Shown here in pieces: positions 43,605 to 54,000 of a stretch of 64,000 nucleotides of DNA; position 1 is the first letter of the stretch; each line of letters begins with the position of its first letter. Location of the stretch: the NCBI RefSeq assembly GCF_004337505.1, contig NZ_SJZI01000008.1, positions 358,767 through 422,766 on the forward strand, given 5' to 3'. The position numbers and the translations under genes were made by a program. A model generated the notes under the pieces. That model ran no database searches. It saw only the letters and a program-made list of their open reading frames with translations, and was not told where the DNA came from. Source of the DNA: Flaviaestuariibacter flavus. Its GTDB lineage: Bacteria > Bacteroidota > Bacteroidia > Chitinophagales > Chitinophagaceae.

Positions 43605-46600
43605 TTACAGCTTCACTACCTGCCTGCGGATGGTTTTTCCGCTGCGGGTGTCGGTGAGCTGGAGCAGGTACACACCTGCGGGCAGCCCGGTGAGGTCTAC
43701 CGTATGACGATCACCGCTGAAGGCGGCCGGGCGGCTCAGCACGGCTCCCTGCTGGGAGAGCAGCTGCACCGAGTAGGTCTTGCCACGCTCCTCGCCGCGC
43801 AGGAATACCGTGGTGCGTCCCTGGGTGGGGTTGGGCCCCACGCTGAGAGCGCTGTTGGCACCCGCTTCAGCAGCAACGGGAGCCACAGCGGTACGGGCCG
43901 TGAGGCTGCCGCCGGCACCGGTATCTCCGCTCTGGGTGATCGGACCGCAGGGATTTACGGTGATGTAGAAGCTGGTCTGGGCCGAGCCGCAATAAGCGCC
44001 GCCGCCGGCGATGCTCACCTTACCGCTTGTCAGCACCCGGATGGGTGACGCCGTCGGGTTCTGCGGGGTCATGGTAATGGTGTTGCCCGTTCCCGACAGG
44101 GGCACACCCAGCAGGTTGGAATTGGTACCACCCAGGCCCCAGATGTAGCTGATGCCCGGCTGGCCGTCCTGCGGCGAGGTAAAGGTGATGGACAGGGGCT
44201 GGCCTGCGCATACCGTCAGGTTTTGCTGTGCGGCGATGCCCACACCGGGCTGAATGCTGATATCGGTGGTAGTTGTTCCGCCACAGCCTCCGGCAGCGCC
44301 GCTGAAGCTGTAAGTGATGCGGTAGTTACCAGGCTGGGAGCTGACGGTATTCACCGCACCGGTAGCCGTATTGAAGCTGAGGCCTGCGACTGTACCCGTA
44401 CCCAGGTTAACGTAGGAGAAGGTGCCGCCCGTGCCGCCCGTGAGGCGCGGGTTGAGCACACCCAGCGACTGGCAGAAGCCGGGGCCGCCCGCGTAGGTGA
44501 TGGTTCCTACTGCGCGGTTTACCGAAAGCGTCGTCGTAATTGCCGGACCTGCACAAGAACCGAGGTACGGGGTGATGGTATAGGTGGTGGCAATCGTGGC
44601 GCTGCCCGAGTTATTCTGGGCGGTAAAGGAAGGAATAAAGGAAGCCGAAGGCGTGGCGCCACCGGTAATGGCTCCGCCGACCGCGGGGTTGGAAGAAGTC
44701 CAGCGCTGAATGACACCGGAGGTAGTGTTAAGACTGGAAAGCAGCTGGATGGGCGCGGTAGCTGTACCGGCACACACCACCTGGTTGCCACCCGCAACCA
44801 CCTGTACCTGCGGCAGCGGGTTAACGCGAATGACATAATCCTGGCTGACCACCTTGCAACCTGCCGGCGCGGTAACCACGGGGATCACCGATACGCGGGC
44901 CGAGATCTGCTGGTTGGTAGCGTTCTGGGCTACGAACGAAGGCAGTGCGGCCCCGGTGCCGATCGTGTCGGAGGCGTTCATCCCGATGGACAGGCCGCCA
45001 CGCACCGTCCAGGTGTACTGGGTGCCTGCGGGGAAGTTACCGGTATAGGTCTGGGCAGGTGCAGTTGCACCGGCGCAATACTCCCGGTTAATGCCACCGC
45101 CGGCCACACTTACCGAGATCACACCGACATACACCGTTACCGATTGGCTTAGCGAAGTGGTGCAGGTGGTGTTGCTCACGGATGTTACGGTATAAGTGGT
45201 GTTCGCAGTGAGCGCACCGGTGGGCAGTTGCACCGAACCCGAAGCGTCGAGGTTCGCCGTTTGTGTGGCGCCGCCGTTCACGTTATACCGGATGCTGCCG
45301 AAGGCGGGGCCTCCGGAGACATTGATGTTCGTGGAGCCACCCGAAGTGCACACATATTGGTCTTGTGCCGCAACCGTGAGCGTGGCTGTTGGAACCGGGT
45401 TTACCGTGATAGTAAAGGTAGACGGCGTGCCGGAGCAGCTATTGGCCTGGGGCGTCACCGTAATCGTACCCACGATCGGGGCATTGGTACCATTGGTAGC
45501 GGTAAATGAAGGGATATTACCTGTCCCGGAAGCTGCAAGCCCGGTTGCCGTGTTGCTGTTGGTCCAGCTGAATGCGGCGCCGCTGACCGGGCTGCCGAAA
45601 GTAACAGCCGTGGTTGCGTCACCTGCGCACAATGCCTGGTTGGCAACTGCGTTGACTGTCGGTGTCGGGTTGACGGTGTAGGTGTAAGTAACCGGGGTGC
45701 CGGCGCAGCCGCCGAATTCGTCGGTCTGGAATGCAAAGGTGTTTTGCGAAGGGCGCTTCCAGGTCACCGACATACCATCGCCGCCGCCGTACTCCTGCAT
45801 GCGGGCGCGGAAGCTGTATGAGGTGCCTGCCGTAAGGTTAACGGAGCCAAGAACACCACCGTTGAAACCGTGGGGGCCATAGTTGCCCGCAACCAGGGCA
45901 CCGTTGATGGAAACTTCCACCGCGTCGTCGCCGTCGACAATGAATTGATAGGAACCACTCTCTTTCGGCACGAAGGTGCCGGTGATCTCTACACCATAAT
46001 AGTCACCGCCGTTGGGAACCGGGATGCCATTCGCTGTCAGGTCGCCCGAGCTGAAGAAAGGCAGCAGTTGCGAAGGCAGCGCCTGACCGCTTGCATACAA
46101 TGAAGTTTGCGGCTGGTTCAGGGAGAATACATAATCGAAGTCACCGGAGCTGTACACGTACTGCCCGTAGTTACCGAGGCCGCCGTTACCGTAATGCGTT
46201 GAGAAAATGCGGTAGTTCAGCAGGCTGCGCACCGGTGTAACCGTGATCGTTCCGGATATCGGCGCCGTGCCGTTGTTGGTGGCGGTGAATGCCGGGATAT
46301 TGCCCGAACCGCCGGCCGCGAGACCAATCGCGGTATTGGAATTCGTCCAGCTGTAATCGGTGCCGGAGAGGTTGCCCGTGAAGGCTACCGCCGCAGTGGA
46401 GGCACCGTTGCAAACCGTCTGGCTGCTTACGGCATTTACCGTGGGCAGCGGGTTCACGGTGATGGTGAAGCTGGCAGGTATACCCGAGCAGCCGTCCGCA
46501 AAGGGGGTTACCGTGAAGGTCGCAACCTGCGGGTTTGTCCCGCTGTTCACCGCCGTGAAGGCGTTGATGGTACCGGAGCCGCTGGCAGCAAGCCCGATAG

Positions 46601-49600
46601 ACGTATTGGAGTTCGTCCAGCTGTAAGAAGTGCCGTTCAGCGGACCGCTGAAGTTGACCGCCGCCGTGCCGCTGCCTGCGCAAACCGTCTGGCTGCTGAC
46701 AGCGTTAACGGTCGGGGCTGGCTTAACGGTAATGGTAAAGGTCACTGGCGTACCCGTGCAGGCACCGGAGGTGGGTGTTACCGTGATCGTTGCGACGATA
46801 TTGGTTGTACCCCCGTTGGCTGCGGTAAAGCTGGCGATGTTACCCGACCCCGATGCAGCAAGGCCAATGGCATTATTGCTGTTGGTCCAGTTGTAAGTAA
46901 CTCCTGCACCGGCACCGGAGAAGGAATTGGTGGCCGTATTTCCGCCGGAGCAGACGGTCTGGTTGCTCACGGGGTTCATGGTGCCGACGCTGCCCGCCGA
47001 AGCTACCGTAGCCTGTGCAGATCCGGTGCAACCGTTGGCATCGGTGATGGTTACCGTGTAGGTACCCGCGGCAAGACCGGTGCGGTCTTCCGTTGCAGCT
47101 CCGTCATTCCAGTTAAAAGTATAGGGTGCGGTGCCACCGGCAGGCGTCAGGTTGATCGCACCATCGCCGCCGGCGCAGGTCGCATCGGTTACTACGGTTG
47201 ATCCCGACACGGCAGCGGCCGGGCCGCTCACCACGATGTTAACTACAGAACCCTGGCAACTGTTTGCATCGATAATCGTCACCGAGTAGGTGCCCGCAGC
47301 CAGCCCTGTACGGTCTTCAGTCGTCGCTCCGTCGCTCCAGGAATAGGTATATCCCGGGGTACCACCCGCAGGCGTCAGGTTGATGGCGCCGGTGGTACCG
47401 CCGAAGCAGGCGACGTTGGTAACCACCGTGCTTCCGGAAACCGGCGCAGCCGGCTCACCGACTACGATATTGTTCACGGTGCCGGTGCAACCGTTGGCAT
47501 CGGTGATGGTTACCGAATAGGTGCCCGCGGCAAGACCGGTGCGGTCTTCCGTTGCAGTAGTGCCGTTATTCCAGAGATAGGTATAGCCCGGGGTACCACC
47601 AGCAGGAGTGAGGTTAATGAAACCGACGGTGCCGCCATAGCACGGGATGTTGCCAACAACAGTTGAACCCGAAACAGCGGAAGCCGGCTGGCTCACGGTG
47701 ATGTTGCTGACGGCCGCCTGGCAGCCGTTAGCGTCGGTGATGGTTACCGAATAGGTGCCTGCAGGCAGGTTGACCCGGTCTTGTGTAGTTGTGCTGCCGT
47801 TGTTCCAGAGATAAGTATATCCCGGAGTTCCGCCGGCAGGAGTCAGGTCGATGGAACCGTTGTTACCGCCAAAGCAGGAAACGTTGGTCACTAACGTGCC
47901 GCCGGAAAGGGCCGAGGCAGGCTGACTGACGGTAATATTGCTCAAGGTCGACTGGCAACCCTTGGCGTCGGTAATGGTAACCGAATAGGTTCCGGCTGTC
48001 AGGCTCGTGCGATCTTCGGTAGTAGCGCCATTATTCCAGAGGAACGTATAAGGACCTGTACCACCCGAAGGCGTCAGGTTGACGGCTCCGGTGTTACCGC
48101 CGAAGCAGGCAATATTCGTTACAACCGTAGTAGCGGAAACCGGGGTGGCAGGCTGAGTAACCGAGATGTTGCTCACGGTCGCCTGGCAGCCTTTGCTGTC
48201 GGTGATGGTAACGGAGTAATTGCCGGCAACGAGGTTCGAACGGTCTTCGGTAGTCGTAGTACCATTGTTCCAAAGGAATGTGTACCCGGGCGTGCCGCCC
48301 GCGGGTGTCAGGTCGATACTTCCGGTGTTGCCGCCGAAACAGGAAACGTTCGTCACGGTCGTGCTGCCGCTGACCGCTGAAGCCGGCTGCCCGACGATGA
48401 TGTTGCTGACGGCCGCCTGGCAATCGTTGGCGTCGGTGATCGTAACCGAATAGGTACCGGCAACCAGGCCGGTGCGGTCTTCTGTTGTGGCCCCGTTATT
48501 CCAGAGGAATGTATAGGGGCCTGTGCCGCCCGAAGGAGTCAGGTTGATGGCGCCCGTGTTGCCGCCGAAGCAGGACACGTTGGTCACCACTGTGCTGCCG
48601 CTGACCGGTGCCGAAGGCTGGGTCACGCTGATCGGGAACAAGGTGAACTGACAGCCTTTGTTATCGGTAATGGTCACGCCGTAAGTGCCGGCCGTAAGGT
48701 TCATCCGGTCTTCGGAAGTAACACCGCCGCCGTAGTTGAACGTATAAGGCCCCGTACCACCCGTAGGCGTCAGGTTAATGGTTCCGGTGTTACCGCCGAA
48801 GCAGGCAACATTGGTTACGACGGTAGAAGCGGAAAGCGCGGAAGCAGGCTGGGTAACGGTACGGGAAGCGGCGGCCTGGCAGCCCTTGGAATCGGTGACA
48901 GTTACCGTATAGCTTCCGGCCGAAAGGTTGGATGCCGTTGCAGCCGTGCCGCCCGCGGGCGACCAGGAGTAGCCATAAGTCGGGGTGCCGCCGGAAGCGG
49001 TAACCGAAAGAGATCCATTGGAGCCACCAAAGCAGGAGACATCCGTAAATGAAGTGATACTGGCCGAAGGCTTGGCGTTGATGGTCAGGTTGGTGCCATT
49101 ATTCGAGGAGGTAAACGAAGGGTTGCTGCCCACGATCCGGATGCGGTAGCCTGTGCCGGAGACCTGTCCTGCCGGAATTGTGGCGGGAAGGGTGCCGGAG
49201 GAGGTGCTTGTTACGGAACCGATGGTGGTCGGCGAAGTGAAGGAGCCGGACGCGTCGGAGAGTTGGGCAGTGAAGGTATTGCCGGAGTTGAATCCGGACG
49301 CGGTAAAGGGAATGCTCAGGCTGCTTCCTGCGCAAAAGGTCGTGCCCGAAATGGTACCGAGCGTCAGGGTCGTCGGCGTAGCCGCGCTGATATTGGCGAG
49401 CGTGATATTCTGGAACGTGAAGTTTGTTGCGCCGGTTGTGGCATACTGGTAGTCCAGGGTGATGGAGTTGACAAGGTTGTAACCACCAGCCGGCCAGGGC
49501 GTGCTGAAGGGAATCGATGTGAGCGATGTGCCTGTCGCAGGGAGCTGGTAAACCCCGGAAAGTGAATGCTGAGCGATCTGAACACCGCTGTAATCGTAAA

Positions 49601-49967
49601 GCGTGATGGTCAGCACGTTCAGGTTCCGGGCATTCTGAAAGGTGAATACGCTCATGTTTTGCAACGTAAAGGTCTTCATCACCGATCCGCCTTCGGCCTT
49701 GATGGTCACCGATTGCGTTACACCGGCCCCGGCGGCACCGGTACCTGCATACATGGTAGTCGGAGCAGACACATCATTTTGTAGGATGTTGCTCACTTTG
49801 AACTTGTCGCCCTGCAGTTTGAAGCCGGTACCACCGCCGTCTGCGGCGCCGATGCTGCTCCAGTTATAGGTACCGTTGGCGGTGCCCGTCTGGGCAAAGG
49901 AAACTGCTGCCACAAGCAGGCAGGCAAGAAGGGCGGTAACCCTTCGGAGACAGTTAAGGTTGGTCAT
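43605..49967 (-). CDS. Giant T9SS type A surface protein with SprB repeats and nested PA14 domain
   Basis: 2120 aa. Signal peptide (about 1-25, VTALLACLLVAAVSFA), an N-terminal domain (about 26-300), nine SprB repeats (about 305-990; NVSCFGGNTGAINLTPSGG, then SVTITDANGCQ), then PKD-like 4 domains (about 1000-1960; NAVSSQTVCAGSGTAAVNF). One of these is interrupted by a PA14-like domain (about 1247-1417; YGVEITGTFVPKESGSYQF, DGDDAVEVSINGALVAG). The C-terminus (SVGPNPTQGRTTVFLRG ... PAGVYLLQL) is a type A T9SS sorting signal, unlike the type B ends of the other two giants. It stands alone, with no PorP or OmpA neighbour. Function likely adhesion or glycan binding through PA14, which is inference. 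Confidence 0.93.
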   Translation of the reverse strand: MTNLNCLRRVTALLACLLVAAVSFAQTGTANGTYNWSSIGAADGGGTGFKLQGDKFKVSNILQNDVSAPTTMYAGTGAAGAGVTQSVTIKAEGGSVMKTFTLQNMSVFTFQNARNLNVLTITLYDYSGVQIAQHSLSGVYQLPATGTSLTSIPFSTPWPAGGYNLVNSITLDYQYATTGATNFTFQNITLANISAATPTTLTLGTISGTTFCAGSSLSIPFTASGFNSGNTFTAQLSDASGSFTSPTTIGSVTSTSSGTLPATIPAGQVSGTGYRIRIVGSNPSFTSSNNGTNLTINAKPSASITSFTDVSCFGGSNGSLSVTASGGTPTYGYSWSPAGGTAATASNLSAGSYTVTVTDSKGCQAAASRTVTQPASALSASTVVTNVACFGGNTGTINLTPTGGTGPYTFNYGGGVTSEDRMNLTAGTYGVTITDNKGCQFTLFPISVTQPSAPVSGSTVVTNVSCFGGNTGAINLTPSGGTGPYTFLWNNGATTEDRTGLVAGTYSVTITDANDCQAAVSNIIVGQPASAVSGSTTVTNVSCFGGNTGSIDLTPAGGTPGYTFLWNNGTTTTEDRSNLVAGNYSVTITDSKGCQATVSNISVTQPATPVSATTVVTNIACFGGNTGAVNLTPSGGTGPYTFLWNNGATTEDRTSLTAGTYSVTITDAKGCQSTLSNITVSQPASALSGGTLVTNVSCFGGNNGSIDLTPAGGTPGYTYLWNNGSTTTQDRVNLPAGTYSVTITDANGCQAAVSNITVSQPASAVSGSTVVGNIPCYGGTVGFINLTPAGGTPGYTYLWNNGTTATEDRTGLAAGTYSVTITDANGCTGTVNNIVVGEPAAPVSGSTVVTNVACFGGTTGAINLTPAGGTPGYTYSWSDGATTEDRTGLAAGTYSVTIIDANSCQGSVVNIVVSGPAAAVSGSTVVTDATCAGGDGAINLTPAGGTAPYTFNWNDGAATEDRTGLAAGTYTVTITDANGCTGSAQATVASAGSVGTMNPVSNQTVCSGGNTATNSFSGAGAGVTYNWTNSNNAIGLAASGSGNIASFTAANGGTTNIVATITVTPTSGACTGTPVTFTITVKPAPTVNAVSSQTVCAGSGTAAVNFSGPLNGTSYSWTNSNTSIGLAASGSGTINAFTAVNSGTNPQVATFTVTPFADGCSGIPASFTITVNPLPTVNAVSSQTVCNGASTAAVAFTGNLSGTDYSWTNSNTAIGLAAGGSGNIPAFTATNNGTAPISGTITVTPVRSLLNYRIFSTHYGNGGLGNYGQYVYSSGDFDYVFSLNQPQTSLYASGQALPSQLLPFFSSGDLTANGIPVPNGGDYYGVEITGTFVPKESGSYQFIVDGDDAVEVSINGALVAGNYGPHGFNGGVLGSVNLTAGTSYSFRARMQEYGGGDGMSVTWKRPSQNTFAFQTDEFGGCAGTPVTYTYTVNPTPTVNAVANQALCAGDATTAVTFGSPVSGAAFSWTNSNTATGLAASGTGNIPSFTATNGTNAPIVGTITVTPQANSCSGTPSTFTITVNPVPTATLTVAAQDQYVCTSGGSTNINVSGGPAFGSIRYNVNGGATQTANLDASGSVQLPTGALTANTTYTVTSVSNTTCTTSLSQSVTVYVGVISVSVAGGGINREYCAGATAPAQTYTGNFPAGTQYTWTVRGGLSIGMNASDTIGTGAALPSFVAQNATNQQISARVSVIPVVTAPAGCKVVSQDYVIRVNPLPQVQVVAGGNQVVCAGTATAPIQLLSSLNTTSGVIQRWTSSNPAVGGAITGGATPSASFIPSFTAQNNSGSATIATTYTITPYLGSCAGPAITTTLSVNRAVGTITYAGGPGFCQSLGVLNPRLTGGTGGTFSYVNLGTGTVAGLSFNTATGAVNTVSSQPGNYRITYSFSGAAGGCGGTTTTDISIQPGVGIAAQQNLTVCAGQPLSITFTSPQDGQPGISYIWGLGGTNSNLLGVPLSGTGNTITMTPQNPTASPIRVLTSGKVSIAGGGAYCGSAQTSFYITVNPCGPITQSGDTGAGGSLTARTAVAPVAAEAGANSALSVGPNPTQGRTTVFLRGEERGKTYSVQLLSQQGAVLSRPAAFSGDRHTVDLTGLPAGVYLLQLTDTRSGKTIRRQVVKL
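47000..49045 (-). repeat. Nine SprB repeats
   Basis: Tandem units of about 75 aa, each with a CFGG-type start, ...NLTP.GGT.PYT..WNNGATTEDR, and a SVTITDANGCQ end. Copies differ at many positions but DNA words such as GTAATGGTTACCGAATAGGTG (plus strand, 21 bases in part) recur closely, which suggests expansion by unequal recombination. Confidence 0.85.
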
Positions 49968-50250
49968 GATTGCCGTGTTTTAGCTTTATAAGGAACCGGG
50001 CGGCTGGCAGGCGCGCACCGGGCCAGGTTACAATCTTCGGCCGTATGAAAACGCAGAAAAGCAGCAGGCTGCAGCCGGCAGTTTCATCAACGGTAACAGG
50101 AAAGTTTGTTTTTGGAGCTTCTCGGAGGTAGCAGTTGTTGTTTAGGTTTTTCGATGGACATCAGCACTTAGAACTCTTGTCCTCACGGTGAAGGTAAGGG
50201 AATCATTTATTCCTGTTTGCCTTTTTTTAACGAATCCCGCACAGGCATGA
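49968..50250. other. Upstream region of the type A giant; no gene seen
   Basis: About 280 bp between the start of the leftward giant and the terminator of the RRM gene. No exact TAnnTTTG box was found on the minus strand, and no ORF or RNA stands out. Confidence 0.45.
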
Positions 50251-50277
50251 AAAAACCCTCCGCAAGGGAGGGTTTTT
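50251..50277. terminator. Terminator of the RRM gene
   Basis: AAAAACCCTCC (50251-50261), loop GCAAG, GGAGGGTTTTT (50267-50277): an 11-bp stem flanked by A- and T-runs and able to work in both directions. It lies just downstream of the leftward RRM gene. Confidence 0.88.
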
Positions 50278-50298
50278 CGATCAAGGGGCTATCGTTAA

Positions 50299-50646
50299 TT
50301 AATAACGGTTCTTGTTGTAGCCGCCGGAGTTGCCGCCGCCGTAGCCACCGCCACCGCGGTTGCCACCACCGAAACCACCACCACCGGGACGCTCGGGACG
50401 AGCTTCTTTCGGGCGAGCTTCCATAACGCGGATCGTGCGACCTTCTACGATGCCGTTGTCCAGCTCGGAGATTGCCTTCTGGGCAGCCTCGTTATCGGGC
50501 ATTTCAACGAAACCGAAGCCACGGCTCTTGCCGGTGAACTTGTCGGTGATCACTTTAGCGGAGGAAACGTCGCCGTACTCGGTGAAGAAGGCGCGGAGGT
50601 CTTCGTCCTGAACGTTGAAGCTCAGGTTGGAAACGTAAATGTTCAT
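50299..50646 (-). CDS. RRM RNA-binding protein with glycine-rich tail
   Basis: 115 aa. One RNA-recognition motif occupies residues 1-80: RNP2 is IYVSNL near the start and RNP1 is KSRGFGFVEM in the middle. A Gly/Asn/Arg tail (about 87-115; GGGFGGGNRGGGGYGGG) follows, as in plant and cyanobacterial cold-shock RRM proteins. It should bind single-stranded RNA and perhaps act as a chaperone. The leader is long (about 129 nt from the candidate -7 box at 50781), which is compatible with post-transcriptional control as in cold-shock mRNAs, though not shown. It is alone with its own terminator. Confidence 0.93.
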   Translation of the reverse strand: MNIYVSNLSFNVQDEDLRAFFTEYGDVSSAKVITDKFTGKSRGFGFVEMPDNEAAQKAISELDNGIVEGRTIRVMEARPKEARPERPGGGGFGGGNRGGGGYGGGNSGGYNKNRY

Positions 50647-51045
50647 GCTTTACTTTTTAAAAAGAACAATAAAAATTTTGAGGTCGAGGCAGAAGTAAAG
50701 GACGAACGAACGAACAGACAGAGTGGGCTGAACGGCTGATTGGACACTTGTACTTAACGCGAGGCACTCAAATAACGGTACAAAGATAAGGCTTTCCGGT
50801 CGTACCGGCTTGCTTAGTTCTTTAATCTTACGTTAAGCCGGCTACGGCTCAGCTCCTTCCCGCCGGTGGACAAAAAAATACGCAAACCGGTAATCCGCGG
50901 GTGGCTACCAGCCGTGTGGAACTAGTTCCACAGAAGCGCAGACGCCGCTGAAAGCGCGCGTGAAACGGCCTAATCTGTCCGGTTTTACTACGGCCGGGGC
51001 AGGGTACCGGATTTGCTTTGCTAGGAGCACCAACAGGACCTTCCG
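50647..51045. other. Divergent intergenic region with RRM leader and tamB upstream region
   Basis: About 400 bp without a gene. The half near the RRM gene is A-rich (leader); the other half precedes tamB. No exact -7 box on the plus strand before tamB. Confidence 0.5.
50781..50788 (-). promoter_or_regulatory. Candidate -7 box of the RRM gene
   Basis: TATCTTTG on the minus strand (plus-strand CAAAGATA) matches TAnnTTTG exactly. A transcript from it would have a leader of about 129 nt. No -33 TTTG at standard spacing was seen. Confidence 0.5.
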
Positions 51046-54000
51046 ATGCCGAAAGAAATAAATACTACGAAAACCACCACCGTTACGACGCACCGCAGCC
51101 CGGTTCAGCGTGTCGCCCGCGTCCTCCTCAAAACGATACTCTTCCTGATGCTGTTTGTTGTGGTGGCAGTGCTTCTGCTGCTGACCCCACCGGGCCAGCA
51201 ATTCGCCACCAACAAGCTCGAGAGCTACCTGGGCAGTAAGCTAAAGACCCGTGTCGAGATCGGCAAGGTGCGGATCGGCCTCCCCCGCCTCGTGGTGGCC
51301 GAAAACGTTTATATCGAAGACCGCACGCACGACACCCTGATCGCCGGGGGCTCCATCCGGCTGAACATCGCCCTCTTCCGCCTCTTCAGCAACGAGGTTG
51401 CCATCAAGGACGTACAGTTCGAGAACATCACCGCAAAGGTGAAGCGCGTGCTTCCCGACACCGTGTACAACTTCCAGTTCGTGCTCGACGCCTTCGCCAC
51501 CGAGCAAAAGAAAAACCCTGACACCGCCGCAGCGCCCGTGATGAAGTTCGAGGTCAACAACGTGAACATGAAGAACTGCCACGTGGTGTACAAAGACGTG
51601 CTCACCGGCAACGACATGGACGCCTGGGTCGCGTCGGCACACACGAAGATCGATTCGCTCGACCCGTACAAGCTGCGTTTCAACATCGCCGACTTCGATG
51701 TAACGGGGCTGCGTGTGCGCTATTACCAGACAAGGCCGCTGACCGCGCCTGCCATCAAGGCCACCGACCAGAAGGCGACGGCTGCACTGACGCCGCAGAT
51801 CCGGATCGGACAGGCAAGGCTGCGCGATTCGTATATCGACTATGGAAACGAAACATCCGCCTTCTATACGCAGTTGAAGATCGGCGACGTGCTGCTGCGG
51901 GGCCGCAATATCGATCTCGACAAGCAGGTGCTGCACCTCGCCTCCCTCCGCCTCGACCGCAACGATTTCGTGATCCGCCTCGGCCGCAAGCAGGGCGCAC
52001 GCGCGGTGAAGGAAGCCGTTGCCAAGAAAACCGACGAAGCCGTCAAGCAGGACTGGGTGGTACGCATCGATGCCATCGACCTCAACGGCAACCGCATCCG
52101 CTACGACGACGAGAACAGCCCGCGCCAGGCCACAGGCATCGACTTCGCCCACTTCGACGGGCAGGATATGAACCTCTCCATCCGCAACCTGGTGCTCAAC
52201 AAAGATTCGATCGCCGCCAATATTGCCCGCGCCTCGCTGCGCGAAAAGAGCGGCTTCGTGCTCAACGAATTGCACGGCGACCTCCTGTATGCATCCAACA
52301 TAGCCTACATCCGCAACCTGACGCTGCGCACGCCCGGCACCTCGCTCCAGCGCTCGGCCGAATTGCGCTACGCCTCGCAGGAGGCGCTGGTGAAAAACTT
52401 CGCCAATACCTTCTTTGATGTAGATGTTCGCAACAGCCGCGTCCAGGTGAAGGATATCCTTGCCTTTGCGCCGCAATTAAAGAAAAACCCGGCCTTTGCC
52501 AATCCCAATGCGGTATGGACCGTGAACCTGCAGGGCAACGGCACGATGAACAGGCTGAATATCGCCGCCCTGCAGTTCAACGGGCTGCGCAATACCCAGA
52601 TCGACGCATCGGGTACACTCGCGGGCCTGAGCAACCCCACCGCCGGCAGCGGTACCTTCCGCATCCGCCGCCTGCATACCTCCCAAAGCGATATCGCGCT
52701 GCTGACCGGCAAGCGGCTGGACAATGCCCAGATGGATCTTCCCGAGACGTTCAACGTAAGCGGAACCGTGTCGGGTAACATGAACAGCGTAAGCACCAAC
52801 CTGGCAATGGCCACCGATTACGGCAATGTCAATCTCGATGGCTCTTTCCGCAACATCATGGATCCCGCGAAGCTTTCGTACAATATCCGCTCGCTGCGCA
52901 CGCGGTCCATCCGCCTCGACAAGATCCTCCGCGGCAAGTCGCCGGTGGGTACGTTGACAGGCAACTTCCGCGTTACCGGATCGGGCACCACACCCGCTAC
53001 GATGAAAGCCACCTTCAGCGGCTCGGTGCCTTCGATCGTTTACAACAAGTACAACTATAAAAATATCCGGCTCGACGGAAGTCTCAACGGAAGCAACTTC
53101 TCGGTGAAGACGGATATCCGCGATCCCAATATCGACCTCAACCTGACGGCGAAAGGCAATTACGAAACGATGCGCATGCACGTCAACGGGTTTATCGATA
53201 GCGTGAAAACGCAGCCGCTCGGCTTCACCACGCAGCCCCTCGTGTTCCGCGGCAAGCTGGATGCGCAGGTGAACGAGCTGACGGCCGACTATCTCGATGC
53301 CAATGTGCTGCTGACGCAGGCACTGTTCGTATCGGGCACCACCCGAGCGCCGGTTGACAGCCTGAGCCTTGTGGCCGGGCATTCGGGTGCCGAGCAGTTC
53401 ATGCGGCTGCGCAGCGACTTCGCCAATGCCGACCTCAACGGCCGCTACCGCTTTTCCGACTTGGGCTATATCATTCAAAACAATATCCAGCCCTACTTCG
53501 GTGTGGGCGATCGCTACAAAGCACAGACGGTGCAGCCTTATGACATCACCTTCCGGCTGGATGCCGAAAATGCGCCCATCTTCAAGGCGCTGGTGCCCGG
53601 ACTGAGCTTTAACCAGCCCCTGCACGCCGAGGGCTCGCTGGCTACCGGGCGTGGCATCAATGCGAAAGTGAACGCTCCCGACCTTGCCTTTGGCACCACT
53701 GCGTTTTCGGGGCTGAACCTGGCTGTGACCACCACGCCGCAGGGCCTGCAGCTCACCGGCGACCTGAGCCGCTTCAGCAACGGCAGCACGATGAATATTT
53801 ACAACTCGCGTGTTACCGCCACCGTGCGCAATAACGTGATCGACTTCAACGTGGGAGTAAACGACAAGGGCAATGTTGCCAAATACCGCCTTGGCGGCGT
53901 GCTGACGCAGCCGACGCCCGGTACCTATACCTTGTCGCTGCGGCCCGACAGCCTGCTGCTCAACTACCAGGCCTGGACCATTTCGGGCGGCAACCAGCTT

